Shown piece by piece: positions 52,993 through 63,916 of a stretch of 64,000 bases of DNA. Under the pieces are notes generated by a model. It ran no database searches. It saw nothing but the letters and a program-made list of their open reading frames with translations, and was not told where the DNA came from. Both the position numbers and the translations under genes were made by a program. Location of the stretch: NCBI RefSeq assembly GCF_002210345.1, contig NZ_MWQI01000006.1:124001-188000 (forward strand), given 5' to 3'. This DNA is from Fibrobacter sp. UWB4 (GTDB lineage Bacteria; Fibrobacterota; Fibrobacteria; Fibrobacterales; Fibrobacteraceae). Every line of letters starts with the position of its first letter. Within the stretch, counting starts at the first letter, position 1.

Positions 52993-55092
52993 CTAGCGGA
53001 CATGGACCATTTTTTGTTGGGTATAACCTTGCGCTGAGGTCTTTACGACGTAGATTCCGGGGGTAAGGCCGTTCAAATTGGCGATTCCCTTTGCGCTGCG
53101 AACGAGTTTCCCGTTCGTGTCATAGATGCGGGTTTCGCTAACGGTTGCGTTTACGCGGGCTGTTTTCGCGATGGCAACGCCTCCCTTGTCTACATCCTTC
53201 TCGGTGAGCTTGATCTGGTCGAGGTTCGGGCCATCATTGCCGTCAACGATGGAGAACGTGATGTAGCTTGCGCCTTTGGGGAGTGTAATGGTTGATTCTT
53301 TTGTCTGGTATGTGGTCCACTTGTCGGTGGCTTCGAACGAGATGACTTCGGCGCTCTTGCATCCGTCAACGCCTGCGGTACATGTGCCGGGGGCTGCGAA
53401 GGCGAGGTTGCGAGCTTTGCCGCTGCCGTTTGCGTATGTCATTTCCATCGTGTATTCGCCGGGGAATTCTACATAGACGGGGACTTGGACGGTCGATTTC
53501 CCGGTGCCGAAGTTGATGTAGCCGGTGCCAGCAAAGCCTGCGTTTGTGCTTTCGTTGATGGCGTTGTCGATGATGCCGTCTTCGGCCTGGAACGTAGTTG
53601 TACCTTTGGCTTCAAAGATGGCGCCGAGTTCGATGTCTTTGGTCATCGTGGTTTCCCAAGTGCTTTCGCTGCCGGCATCGCTTGCGCTCTTGCCGGTCCA
53701 GCCTGCGAATTTCCAGCCGGCGGCTGGTTCTGCGGTAAATGTGATTGCGGTTCCTTCGGCGATTTTTTCGCGATTCGGGGAGGCCACAACGGAGCCGCCA
53801 ATAGAAGAATTAATTGTTAAGTTGTAGTAAGTGACGTTTGCTTCGAGAACGGTAATCTCGTTAGAGCTTGCGCCGAGACCGCCCATGGAATTTGCGGCAC
53901 GTACCGTAACTTTGGAGCCGGCGGCAATGCTTCCGACGTCAATGGAATTTGTGGTAGTATTGCTGTGGTACTTGCCGTTTACAAAGATGGCCCAGCAAAT
54001 GGCGTTGTCGTCATCGTTCCAGATGATGTTTGCGCCTTCCTGCGAAATCTTCGGGGCGGAAACCTGTGCCGTGAACTTGGTCGGGTCCCAGTTGTCGCTG
54101 CCGCCAAGAACGTTTTGGAGCGTGTATTTAGCGGCGTCGCTTGCGTTCCACACGGTCTTGAGTGTTGTTGCTGTCGATGCGTCTTTGCCTCCGTTAAAAT
54201 ACGTTTTACGTTGGCTCGTGTTGATTGCGCCGCCGCTCCCGTTCTTGCTGTTGTATTCGCCGAAAATAACAGGCGCAGAATTCATGTCGGGGCCCCAGCC
54301 TTCGGCTTTGGGTTCTGCGCGCATGACGGTGTTTAAAAAGACAACTTTTGCGCGGCCCCAGGAACGCCCGAGATAGAATGTCTTGTTGAAACCGGAATTG
54401 CTGACTTCGATGATGGCGTTGTTGAAAACGTATCCCCAGGTGTCAGGGTTTTGCGATGCCGTGATGTAGCCGCCGTTACGTGTCATCACGAGCTTGGTGC
54501 CTTCGAAAAATACATCGCCACCACCACAGATAAAGTCTACAGTGCCGTCAATTTCGCCACCTTCCCAATACGTGCGGCCTTTCTTGGTGTAGTATGTGTC
54601 TTGACCGCTCAAAAGACGCACGTTCTTGTAGATGAATTTGTCGCCTGCATTTTGCTGCAGAGCAACCTGGCGTGCTGCGTTTGAAGAGCTGACGGAACTT
54701 CTGTTTTGCAGGGTGATATCCTGCATGTACATATTTTTGTTGCTTGGGAAGTACAGCGTTGCAGTTGTGCTGATGCCTTCGGTATCGGTTGTATTCCAGA
54801 TGATCGTCTTGTCAACGGACTGCCCGATGATGGAAATGTTCGAGCCGCTGAATGTCGATTTGCCGTGCTCGTCACCGGTGACCTTGGTGATATTGTATTC
54901 GCCGTTGGGCACAAAGAGTATGAATCGCTTGGACTCGGTGGCGCCCGAAGAAGATGCCTTGGCGATAGCCGCCTTGAAGTCTCCATCGACGCCAAGCACA
55001 AAGTCAAACCCGTGCTTTGCAATTGCGGAAGCGCTCGCCGCCATCGCAAGCGGCATACAAACTGCAAACCTGTAAACCCAACTATTCAACAT
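52993..55092 (-). CDS. Secreted pectin methylesterase (CE8) with CBM35-like domain
   Basis: Removes methyl esters from homogalacturonan. The 699-aa protein has a signal peptide (VCMPLAMAASASAIA) and a CE8 beta-helix (about residues 28-330). Catalytic residues are Asp165 in SGQDTYY, Asp186 in GTVDFICG, Arg243 in YLGRSWG, plus Gln142. A fibronectin-like part is followed by a Listeria-Bacteroides-type repeat (LTINSSIGGSVVASPN to WKFAGWTG), a CBM35-like domain (FQAEDGIIDNAINES to NLDQIKLTEKD) and a sorting-like C-terminus (TRIYDTNGKLVRSAKG...GIYVVKTSAQG). An AGAGG site precedes the start. It lies next to a pectate lyase that would use its product. Confidence 0.92.
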   Translation of the reverse strand: MLNSWVYRFAVCMPLAMAASASAIAKHGFDFVLGVDGDFKAAIAKASSSGATESKRFILFVPNGEYNITKVTGDEHGKSTFSGSNISIIGQSVDKTIIWNTTDTEGISTTATLYFPSNKNMYMQDITLQNRSSVSSSNAARQVALQQNAGDKFIYKNVRLLSGQDTYYTKKGRTYWEGGEIDGTVDFICGGGDVFFEGTKLVMTRNGGYITASQNPDTWGYVFNNAIIEVSNSGFNKTFYLGRSWGRAKVVFLNTVMRAEPKAEGWGPDMNSAPVIFGEYNSKNGSGGAINTSQRKTYFNGGKDASTATTLKTVWNASDAAKYTLQNVLGGSDNWDPTKFTAQVSAPKISQEGANIIWNDDDNAICWAIFVNGKYHSNTTTNSIDVGSIAAGSKVTVRAANSMGGLGASSNEITVLEANVTYYNLTINSSIGGSVVASPNREKIAEGTAITFTAEPAAGWKFAGWTGKSASDAGSESTWETTMTKDIELGAIFEAKGTTTFQAEDGIIDNAINESTNAGFAGTGYINFGTGKSTVQVPVYVEFPGEYTMEMTYANGSGKARNLAFAAPGTCTAGVDGCKSAEVISFEATDKWTTYQTKESTITLPKGASYITFSIVDGNDGPNLDQIKLTEKDVDKGGVAIAKTARVNATVSETRIYDTNGKLVRSAKGIANLNGLTPGIYVVKTSAQGYTQQKMVHVR

Positions 55093-55110
55093 ATTACCTC
55101 TTCCTTATTT

Positions 55111-55259
55111 GTCATTCCCCTAACGGGGCTTGACTGCTGCGGTTATCCAATACGCACACAAGCGTTCGTGCAGTCTAACCTTGCATGTCATTCCCGCCTC
55201 CGAGCGGGAATCTCCTTCTTGAACAGAAACAGGAGATGCCCGATCAAGTCGGGCATGAC
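55111..55259. repeat. Cluster of three dispersed repeats
   Basis: GTCATTCCCCTAACGGGGCT (55111-55130) leads into the composite GACTGCTGCGGTTATC element, then GTCATTCCCGCC...GCGGGAATCTCC (55187-55215), then an inverted copy GGAGATGCCCGATCAAGTCG (from 55232, ending GGGCATGAC at 55259). The third is in opposite orientation. They fill almost the whole gap between the pectin genes. Confidence 0.75.
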
Positions 55260-55266
55260 AATATTG

Positions 55267-57006
55267 TTAATATTCCCTAGTCGTTTTCCCGTTCACGCGG
55301 TACGTTTTTCCGTTCCCGCGCATAATGTAAGCCCCAGCACCGTTTGCGTTGCGGTTGAAGTCTACGAAGTAGCGGTTGCCTTGCTGCGTTTTGCGTTCAG
55401 TGCGCATTGCTTCAATGGACGTGCGCGGAATTTCAACTTCGCCAGCTTTCAAGTCTTCGCTCATCCAGCCGATGTAATCGATGTTTGCCATGCCATCTTT
55501 CGAAAGGCTTGTGAACTTGAGTTCGCTATAGCCTTGTGGCAATTCGATTTCGATGGATTGCACTTTCCATGTTGTCCACGCTGCGGTGGATTCCATGCTG
55601 CCGTCTGCAAGTAGCGTCTTGTCGCCTACGGAAACGCTGTATCCACGTGCGGAACCGCCGCCGTTTGCAAAGCTGAGGAACAGCGTGTATTTGCCTTCCT
55701 TGAATGCAGTGACACCGTAAGTCACGTAGCTTCCGGTGGAGTTGTCCACGTTGGCGTAGCCTTCGCCGACGAATCCCGCGTTGTTTGCTTCCTTGACTCC
55801 CTGAATGTCGATGAAGTTTACTCCGTCAATGTATGTTTTGCATGTGTCGTTCCCGCACATTGCCGAAGGTGGTGGAGGCGGAACGTAGCTGTCGTCCATC
55901 TTGGCGAGCGCTTCGAGGTAAGCTTTTTCGGTGCTGATGAGAGCCGTGCCGTATTCGCCTGCCCACTGGTATCCCGTGCGGCGTTCTTCGCTAATTTTTG
56001 TGAAGTCCTGCGTCTTGGTGCTTGCGCCATCGCGGTCGCAGAAAAAGTAGTTGTCGTTGTTGACTTCGTAGAATCGGTACCAGAGAACGTTGCCTTCGCG
56101 TTCTTCGAAGCGGCCCTGTTTCTTGTTGAAGTAGAGTCCTGTGACGCGGGTCTTCTTGTACCATTCAATGGCGCCCTTGATGGATTTCTGGATGGCTTCG
56201 GTTTGTTCGGGCCAGTTCATCAAGAACCACACGACACCTGCGGATTCGCTACCGGACTTGCTGTCGAGTTCGTATGCGCGCGCGCCGACCGGGGCGAGAC
56301 TGTTGGTGTCATGCTGGGCGCACCAGACGGTGAGTTTTCCGTCGTTTACGATTTGTGCCTTGAGCAAGTAATCGATCGCTTTGTCGAGAGCGGATTTCAT
56401 CTTGCTGCGGGTATTGTCGTCAATGATGTCCGAGTCAAATGGACTTGTCTTGTTGGCAATATCCATCATCGTGACCATCGCGCGGATCATGGCGTTGTCG
56501 TTCAGCGTAATTTGGTCGGAATAGTTACCGCGCTTGGGCCAGACTTGCGGGAGGCCGCCTTTGGAGCGCTGCATGGTCAAAAGGAAATTGACGGCCTTGT
56601 TGAAACTTGTCTTGAATGCGGATTTGTAATTGCTGTTCGTTGTCGCCTTGTAGCGCACGGCGAGCAGCCGCATTTCTTGAACAGTCGCGTTGTTGTCGAT
56701 GGTACCGAGGTCACCGCCGCCTTTTGCCGTCCAGGAGGATTTTGCGCCACCGGTGTATGCGCTCTTGTACTTCTCGGCGTGAGCCTTGTCAAAACCGCCG
56801 TTTGCGATTTGCCATGTGGTCATGTTGTAGGTGTACTGGTCAATGTCCATGCCGGATGCCGCGTCGGTAAGTTCCGAATAGCCTCGGTAGCTGTTGATTT
56901 TCGAAACCGCCGTTGATGGAGGCGCGTAGCTTGCCGCAAATGAAAAAGACGCGACAGACATTGCCGCTACAAAAAACTTGTAGTTACCAAACCCAAAATT
57001 CTTCAT
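55267..57006 (-). CDS. Secreted pectate lyase, PL10 family, with CBM35-like domain
   Basis: Cleaves de-esterified polygalacturonate by beta-elimination. The 579-aa protein has a signal peptide (FFVAAMSVASFSFA). The PL10 (alpha/alpha)3-type domain covers about residues 30-375: NMTTWQIANGGFDKAH, GTIDNNATVQEMRLLA, LLTMQRSKGGLPQVWPKRG, ITLNDNAMIRAMV, WCAQHD, and PVGARAYELDSKSGSESAGVVWFLM in parts. The catalytic Arg is likely in PVGARAYE. A CBM35-like domain follows (about 385-520, FIDIQGVKEANNAG to NIDYIGW). The tail is unlike the sorting domain of its neighbours: it is basic and ends MRGNGKTYRVNGKTTREY. Substrate fits the upstream methylesterase. Confidence 0.92.
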   Translation of the reverse strand: MKNFGFGNYKFFVAAMSVASFSFAASYAPPSTAVSKINSYRGYSELTDAASGMDIDQYTYNMTTWQIANGGFDKAHAEKYKSAYTGGAKSSWTAKGGGDLGTIDNNATVQEMRLLAVRYKATTNSNYKSAFKTSFNKAVNFLLTMQRSKGGLPQVWPKRGNYSDQITLNDNAMIRAMVTMMDIANKTSPFDSDIIDDNTRSKMKSALDKAIDYLLKAQIVNDGKLTVWCAQHDTNSLAPVGARAYELDSKSGSESAGVVWFLMNWPEQTEAIQKSIKGAIEWYKKTRVTGLYFNKKQGRFEEREGNVLWYRFYEVNNDNYFFCDRDGASTKTQDFTKISEERRTGYQWAGEYGTALISTEKAYLEALAKMDDSYVPPPPPSAMCGNDTCKTYIDGVNFIDIQGVKEANNAGFVGEGYANVDNSTGSYVTYGVTAFKEGKYTLFLSFANGGGSARGYSVSVGDKTLLADGSMESTAAWTTWKVQSIEIELPQGYSELKFTSLSKDGMANIDYIGWMSEDLKAGEVEIPRTSIEAMRTERKTQQGNRYFVDFNRNANGAGAYIMRGNGKTYRVNGKTTREY

Positions 57007-57391
57007 AAAAAACCTATAGAAGAGTTCTTAACCCCACACCACTTCTATAATCTACATTATAATAGGCCGTTTTTTGCTATGAATTTCTTTTAAGTGTTGT
57101 CCATGGACAATGGGAGCGGTAGCATTGTCTCCTTTGCATGTCATTCCCCTAACGGGGCTTGACTTGTTCGCCTCGGATATAGAAACATGTAAGCATGTTT
57201 CTGCATCGCTCGGCTCCGTTGTCATTCCCGCCTCCGAGCGGGAACCTCCATCTCGTTTTATAATACACGTTGTATAATACTTTTTTAAAAATTTTTAGAA
57301 AAATAAAAAATCTTCAAAATTTCTTCAAAAATCTTAATTTTGTATAGTAAAATTTATTGCAGAACTATACCGCAAAATCTAATTTATAGGA
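57007..57391. promoter_or_regulatory. Divergent intergenic region with palindrome, repeats and inverted repeat
   Basis: A 385-bp gap without a gene. TTGTCCATGGACAA (57097-57110) is a perfect 14-bp palindrome about 90 bp upstream of the pectate lyase start. GTCATTCCCCTAACGGGGCT (57140) and GTCATTCCCGCC...GCGGGAACCTCC (57221-57249) are dispersed repeats, with AGAAACATG/CATGTTTCT between them. Close to the TIGR02147 start, GTATAGT (57342-57348) and ACTATAC (57364-57370) form an inverted repeat 22 bp before the ATG. TCTTCAAAA occurs twice near 57311-57328. Confidence 0.55.
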
Positions 57392-58213
57392 ATGAAACCA
57401 ATCACCGAATATCAAAACTACCGAGAATACATGCGGGACTTCTACGAAGAACGCAAACGCAGTTCTTTGTTCTCATGGCGCGAATTCTCCAAACTGGCGG
57501 GGTTTGCTTCGCCAAACTTTATGCAGCTCGTTTGCGAAGGCAAAAGCCGCTTGAGCAAAACGGGAGTCGAGAAAGTGGCGGATGCCATGGGGCTTGCGGG
57601 TGCTGACCGCGACTATTTCTTTGCGATGGAGCGTTTTGGCGATGCCAGGAGTGATTCTATGAAACTCCAGGCGTTTAACGAAATGCAGAAAATTGCAAAG
57701 GAAAACCGTTTGCGAGTCGTCGATGCCGAGGCGTTCAAGTATTTCGAATCGTGGGTGAACCCGGTGTTGCGTGAACTTGCACCGATCATGCCGGGTGCAA
57801 AACCGCTGGAACTGGCGCGCCAATGCATTCCGGTCGTGAGTGCCGCCGAAGTTCGCCATTCGCTTGACTTTATGTGCCATGCGGAATTCCTCAAGAAAAT
57901 CGGCGAAGATACCTACGTGCAGACTGAGAAGGTTGTGACGGGATCTTCCGAGGCAATTCCTTTGGCTCTGCGTTCCATGAACCGTCAAATGTCGAAGTTT
58001 GCAACCGAAGCGATTGACGAGGTTCCGCCCGAAAAACGCCATATCACGGGTGTGACGTTTGGTATTTCCGAAGAGACTTACCAATGGCTTGTGCAGAAGC
58101 TTGAAACACTCAGGCAGCAGGTGGTTGCCATGGCTGCTAAGGAAAAAGAATACGATAAAGTTTATCGACTGAATTTACAACTATTCCCGTTAACTAAAGG
58201 GAGAGAGGCATAG
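57392..58213 (+). CDS. TIGR02147-family regulator-like protein
   Basis: A 273-aa protein of the paralogous family TIGR02147, first defined in Fibrobacter succinogenes. The N-terminus ITEYQNYREYMRDFYEERKR is its hallmark. It is followed by a helix-turn-helix-like segment, FSWREFSKLAGFASPNFMQL (about residues 26-45), and the linked GKSRLSKTGVEKVADAMGL. The C-terminal part (about 100-260) is helical with a conserved MNRQMSKFATEAIDEVPPEKRHITG stretch in pieces. DNA binding is inferred. It sits one base before a lipoprotein gene, a pairing that may be functional. The inverted repeat just upstream may be its own operator. Confidence 0.82.
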   Translation: MKPITEYQNYREYMRDFYEERKRSSLFSWREFSKLAGFASPNFMQLVCEGKSRLSKTGVEKVADAMGLAGADRDYFFAMERFGDARSDSMKLQAFNEMQKIAKENRLRVVDAEAFKYFESWVNPVLRELAPIMPGAKPLELARQCIPVVSAAEVRHSLDFMCHAEFLKKIGEDTYVQTEKVVTGSSEAIPLALRSMNRQMSKFATEAIDEVPPEKRHITGVTFGISEETYQWLVQKLETLRQQVVAMAAKEKEYDKVYRLNLQLFPLTKGREA

Positions 58214-58214
58214 T

Positions 58215-59630
58215 ATGAAAAAGTTGTATAAAATAATCGCTATGGCATGGACGGGACTTTTGCTGTCTTGTTCTGGTGATCAGTCTAGTGGTCGCGATCT
58301 TGCCGGTGCAACTACGGAACCGAACTCCACGCAACGCGCAGAATTGACGGAAGAACAGAAGGCCCTGCTGGAAAAATCTCTGGTCGTATTGGTTGGAGGG
58401 ACGATTGAAAATTCAAATGATATTAGTGTAGATCCCGATCAGAGTGTTGCCATTGATTCTTCCGTATTTGGAAAGTTGATGTTCCCGTTTGACTCGGTAC
58501 CGGATACGTCATTCTATACTTCGAGCTTGGATGGCTCTAGGTCGTGTCAGGTTTCTGTTCAAGCGAAAGAGTCCGGTGTAGAACTCGAACAGTCGATGTA
58601 CACGCAAGACCGATACGGTCAATATTACAGCTCTAGTATTATTGCCGTCAAGGTTGTAGATGTCGAGGGTACTCCTGTTTTGCTGAAAACTGTTGGACAT
58701 ACGGATTATTGGGGCTATGGAACGTCTTGTTCTGAATTTTTGAATGAATTCAAGCAGTCGTGCGAAGCGTCTAACGGAATTTTCAAGGATTACGAAGACG
58801 GTTGTCGCAATTATTTTTTGAGCTTGGTGTGCTCTATGCTGATGCCGGAAGGAAAAACGGCGGAGGACATCGTGCGTTCCTATACGAAGGAATACAGGAA
58901 TACCTGTAAGGAAGATTCTATCAAATATGCTCCTGTTGATACTAAAGTTGATCCTTTGCAAGGTTGTCATATCACAAACGATGAAAACGGCGATCATTAT
59001 TTTGGGGATTGTCCTTTGATCGATGATGGTGTTGATAAGGATGTATGGCGCAGGGACAGTGCATGGCGTATGAACTTGACACGAACCTTGGATGTCTATG
59101 AGGAACAGTTTGCCGTTTTTAGAGAAGAGACTGACGGAAAGTCGGGTTATATCAGTCACGAAGAATTGGACAATGAAGCCGTTCTCGCGTATAACTCATT
59201 CCCGAAAGACAAAGTGGCAAACGCCTATCGCAAAGAGGGTATTTTCCACTTGCCGGATTCCCTGCTTGCGGTATTTTTCCCCACGGCTGCGAACCACCCG
59301 CGTGCATATACAACGCTTCAAGGTGAACCTAAAGGTATGGCTTATTACATCGTCGTCTTGAAGGATATCGGGGCCAAGGGACATGCCCTGAACAAGATCG
59401 ATGCAAGTGGAATCTACGTAAGGGATATTTTGAAGAGTGGAGAATCTTGCCCGGAAGATGCTGACGAATATTATTCCGTGTATCTGATTCGAGGCTCTAC
59501 CGAATGGGATATCAGCGAAAAGAATATTGTCCGTAGTACCTTTGTGAGCCCGCTTTGGAATTGCGATGATTCCGAAAGTATTGAGCGCATTGAACCTTAC
59601 GGTGAATGGACCAATCGTGATGGATTCTAA
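58215..59630 (+). CDS. Lipoprotein of unknown function paired with a TIGR02147 regulator
   Basis: The 471-aa protein has a lipoprotein signal (MKKLYKIIAMAWTGLLLSC) with lipobox LLSC. The mature part has Asp- and Ser-rich stretches and at least nine further cysteines (for example SCQVS, SCSEFL, SCEASNG, GCRNYFLSLVCS, TCKEDS, GCHITN, DCPLID). No known domain is recognised. AGAGAGG precedes the ATG, which lies two bases after the stop of the regulator gene, so they are co-transcribed. It probably sits in the outer membrane or periplasm; a role as the target or sensor of the regulator is inference only. Confidence 0.7.
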   Translation: MKKLYKIIAMAWTGLLLSCSGDQSSGRDLAGATTEPNSTQRAELTEEQKALLEKSLVVLVGGTIENSNDISVDPDQSVAIDSSVFGKLMFPFDSVPDTSFYTSSLDGSRSCQVSVQAKESGVELEQSMYTQDRYGQYYSSSIIAVKVVDVEGTPVLLKTVGHTDYWGYGTSCSEFLNEFKQSCEASNGIFKDYEDGCRNYFLSLVCSMLMPEGKTAEDIVRSYTKEYRNTCKEDSIKYAPVDTKVDPLQGCHITNDENGDHYFGDCPLIDDGVDKDVWRRDSAWRMNLTRTLDVYEEQFAVFREETDGKSGYISHEELDNEAVLAYNSFPKDKVANAYRKEGIFHLPDSLLAVFFPTAANHPRAYTTLQGEPKGMAYYIVVLKDIGAKGHALNKIDASGIYVRDILKSGESCPEDADEYYSVYLIRGSTEWDISEKNIVRSTFVSPLWNCDDSESIERIEPYGEWTNRDGF

Positions 59631-59670
59631 GATTTAGTATTTAATATTTAAGAGCTATTTTCTATCTTAA

Positions 59671-61905
<2,235 letters not shown>

Positions 61906-61922
61906 TTTGTCGTCACCATTAC

Positions 61923-61961
61923 AAAAAAGGAGTGTCGCAGAAATGCGCACTCCTTTTTTTT
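61923..61961. terminator. Bidirectional terminator between icd and the OLD-like gene
   Basis: GGAGTGTCGCA (61929-61939) pairs with TGCGCACTCC (61944-61953) around loop GAAA, with one unpaired T. A run of six A precedes and seven or eight T follow, so it serves both converging genes. Confidence 0.9.
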
Positions 61962-61977
61962 GCTTCGCTGTGAATTC

Positions 61978-63756
61978 TTAGAACTGCCCGCGGCTCCCGT
62001 TGATAATCCATTGACACAATGCCTCAATGCCGTCGTAGTCGGGGAGCGTTTGCAAGAAATTTTTTGACTTGCTGCGTTCAATGAAGTTCCGCCAGACCAT
62101 TTCGTTTTTGCCGTTCAGCCCGAGGTGTTCTTCGATAGCCCCGCGCGTCCAGACCCAGATGCCTTGCTTGCAGAGCTTTTCGTGGATGTTTCGGATGGGA
62201 CGTTCTGCTTCGGGCATGGATGCCATCATGGCGTATGCTGTAGATGCGTTGATATTGCTGTGTTTGTTGACGGGAAGCCCGTTTACCAGACGCAGGTGGT
62301 TATGGCAAGCGAGTTCACGGAACAAGTTGCGGCATTGCGTGATGTCTGGATCGTTTGCTTGTAAAAAGCCGTCGCGAGTCGCTGTCGTAAAGGCATAGTC
62401 CAAATCGACAATGGCGCGTACGGGAATGTCCATTGCCGTTAAAACCTGCATGCTCTTTCGGGTATTGCTCACGCCGCCCTGGCGCACGAGTGCGCATTTG
62501 ATCAGTGCAAAGGATTGCCCGGTAATGCGCTCGAAAAGGGCGGGCAACACTCGCCATTCCGTTTTTCCTTCGGTAAGCAACACGTAGTCGGCGAACAAAA
62601 GTTCGTTGCTGTTCGAAAGACTGAATAGCATTTGCAGCTGGCTTGGCGCGTCTTGGACGACCTGGCGGACGGCATCTTCCATTCGCTTGCGCATGTATGT
62701 ACCGCGCTCTTTATTTTTGCGAATGAGTAGAGATGTGCTCACGTCTTCACTAGTGACCATTTGCGCGGAGTGTGTTGCGAATATGACCTGATAGCCTTCG
62801 TTCGAAAGATTTTTGAGCGCGACACGAACAAGTTCAACTGCTTGCGGGTGCAAAAAGAGTTCCGGCGAATCAATTAGCAAGAGCGTTCGGCTCAGGTAAT
62901 GATTGTTGTGGTGCTTCTTGATTTCGGCAAGATAGCGGATAAGCGCCATCTGGATGGCGCGTTGCGAACCTGCGCCCATGCGCGAGATGTCGCGTTCAAA
63001 GCCGTCATCTTCATCGACCACTTTAATTGTTGCGCTCTTGAGGAAGGTTTCGAGCGTCGGCACGGGAATGTCGAGTTCCACGCGGACGCTTGGAAATAGC
63101 GGGCGAAGTGCCGTGTTGACTTCTTTGTCGAATGCCTGGATTTCTTCGGCTTGCCTGTCGCTTCCTGAGGACAGCAGTTCCGTAAACTGTTCGATGACTT
63201 GACTCAATTCGCCGCCAAACTTGCGTTCCAGGGGCTTGAAAATTTCGTGCATCAATTTTGTGTAGGCGTTGTTCCCTTCAAAATCCCAAATGGCGATGGA
63301 TTCCGGGAACATGCGGTTAAATGCCGCGATAAACTGGTCGTTGACGCGGACCCAGTCTTTGCCTTTTCGTTTGCCGTTAGGCGGGCAAAATGCCCAAAAT
63401 TCAATATTGCCGGGAAGTTCTCCCGGAATGCGCTGCACTTTCTTGACGCGAAGCGATGTCCCTGCCAAAAATGGCTCGATTTCAGCCGCTTTCTCGTCTC
63501 CAAGGCGGTTTAAGATCTGTTCTGTGATTCCTTCAAAAATTCCTTCGGCTTCGACGGGGTGGTTGGGGTCGTCAAAATAGGAAATATCCAGCGAAAAGTG
63601 GGCAAGCAGCCAGCGTATTCCCATCAAGATATTTGTCTTGCCTGCGTTGTTATAGCCAATAAGTGCGGTAAAATCACTAAGCGGAAAAGTCTCGCGCTGG
63701 ATAGAGCGGAGATTCGAAATCGTAATTTTGGACAGTCTAAGTGCTTGCGGTTGCAT
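61978..63756 (-). CDS. OLD-like ATPase/TOPRIM nuclease
   Basis: A 592-aa protein with an ABC/SMC-like ATPase part and a C-terminal TOPRIM domain, as in overcoming-lysogenization-defect (OLD) class proteins. The start KITISNLRSIQRETFPLSDF and Walker A GYNNAGKTN are typical. The signature-like segment is RMGAGSQRAIQMALI (about 258-272), and Walker B is LLLIDSPELFLHPQ. TOPRIM residues are the Glu in VLLTEGKTEWRVLPAL and the Asp pair in RAIVDLDYAF. Such proteins are found alone in DNA repair or as defence proteins; no GajB-like helicase is next to it. It converges with icd and shares its terminator. Confidence 0.87.
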   Translation of the reverse strand: MQPQALRLSKITISNLRSIQRETFPLSDFTALIGYNNAGKTNILMGIRWLLAHFSLDISYFDDPNHPVEAEGIFEGITEQILNRLGDEKAAEIEPFLAGTSLRVKKVQRIPGELPGNIEFWAFCPPNGKRKGKDWVRVNDQFIAAFNRMFPESIAIWDFEGNNAYTKLMHEIFKPLERKFGGELSQVIEQFTELLSSGSDRQAEEIQAFDKEVNTALRPLFPSVRVELDIPVPTLETFLKSATIKVVDEDDGFERDISRMGAGSQRAIQMALIRYLAEIKKHHNNHYLSRTLLLIDSPELFLHPQAVELVRVALKNLSNEGYQVIFATHSAQMVTSEDVSTSLLIRKNKERGTYMRKRMEDAVRQVVQDAPSQLQMLFSLSNSNELLFADYVLLTEGKTEWRVLPALFERITGQSFALIKCALVRQGGVSNTRKSMQVLTAMDIPVRAIVDLDYAFTTATRDGFLQANDPDITQCRNLFRELACHNHLRLVNGLPVNKHSNINASTAYAMMASMPEAERPIRNIHEKLCKQGIWVWTRGAIEEHLGLNGKNEMVWRNFIERSKSKNFLQTLPDYDGIEALCQWIINGSRGQF

Positions 63757-63872
63757 AGCTTGAAACTATAAAATCTTTTAGCGAAAAGCGCTTTTTTGAG
63801 CGAATGGAAGCGAAAAAGTGCAAATAAGACCGTATAATTTGGAATGAAATTGGTGAAAATTGCCTAGGAAAC

Positions 63873-63912
63873 GAAAAAACACCTTAGCTGTTGGGGCTAA
63901 GGTGTTTCTTTT
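63873..63912 (-). terminator. Strong terminator hairpin at the right edge
   Basis: ACACCTTAGC (63879-63888) and GCTAAGGTGT (63896-63905) form a perfect 10-bp stem with a seven-base loop. A6 lies on one side and a T-rich tract on the other. On the minus strand it ends the gene that enters from the right, 12 bp after its stop. Confidence 0.85.
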
Positions 63913-63916
63913 GGGG

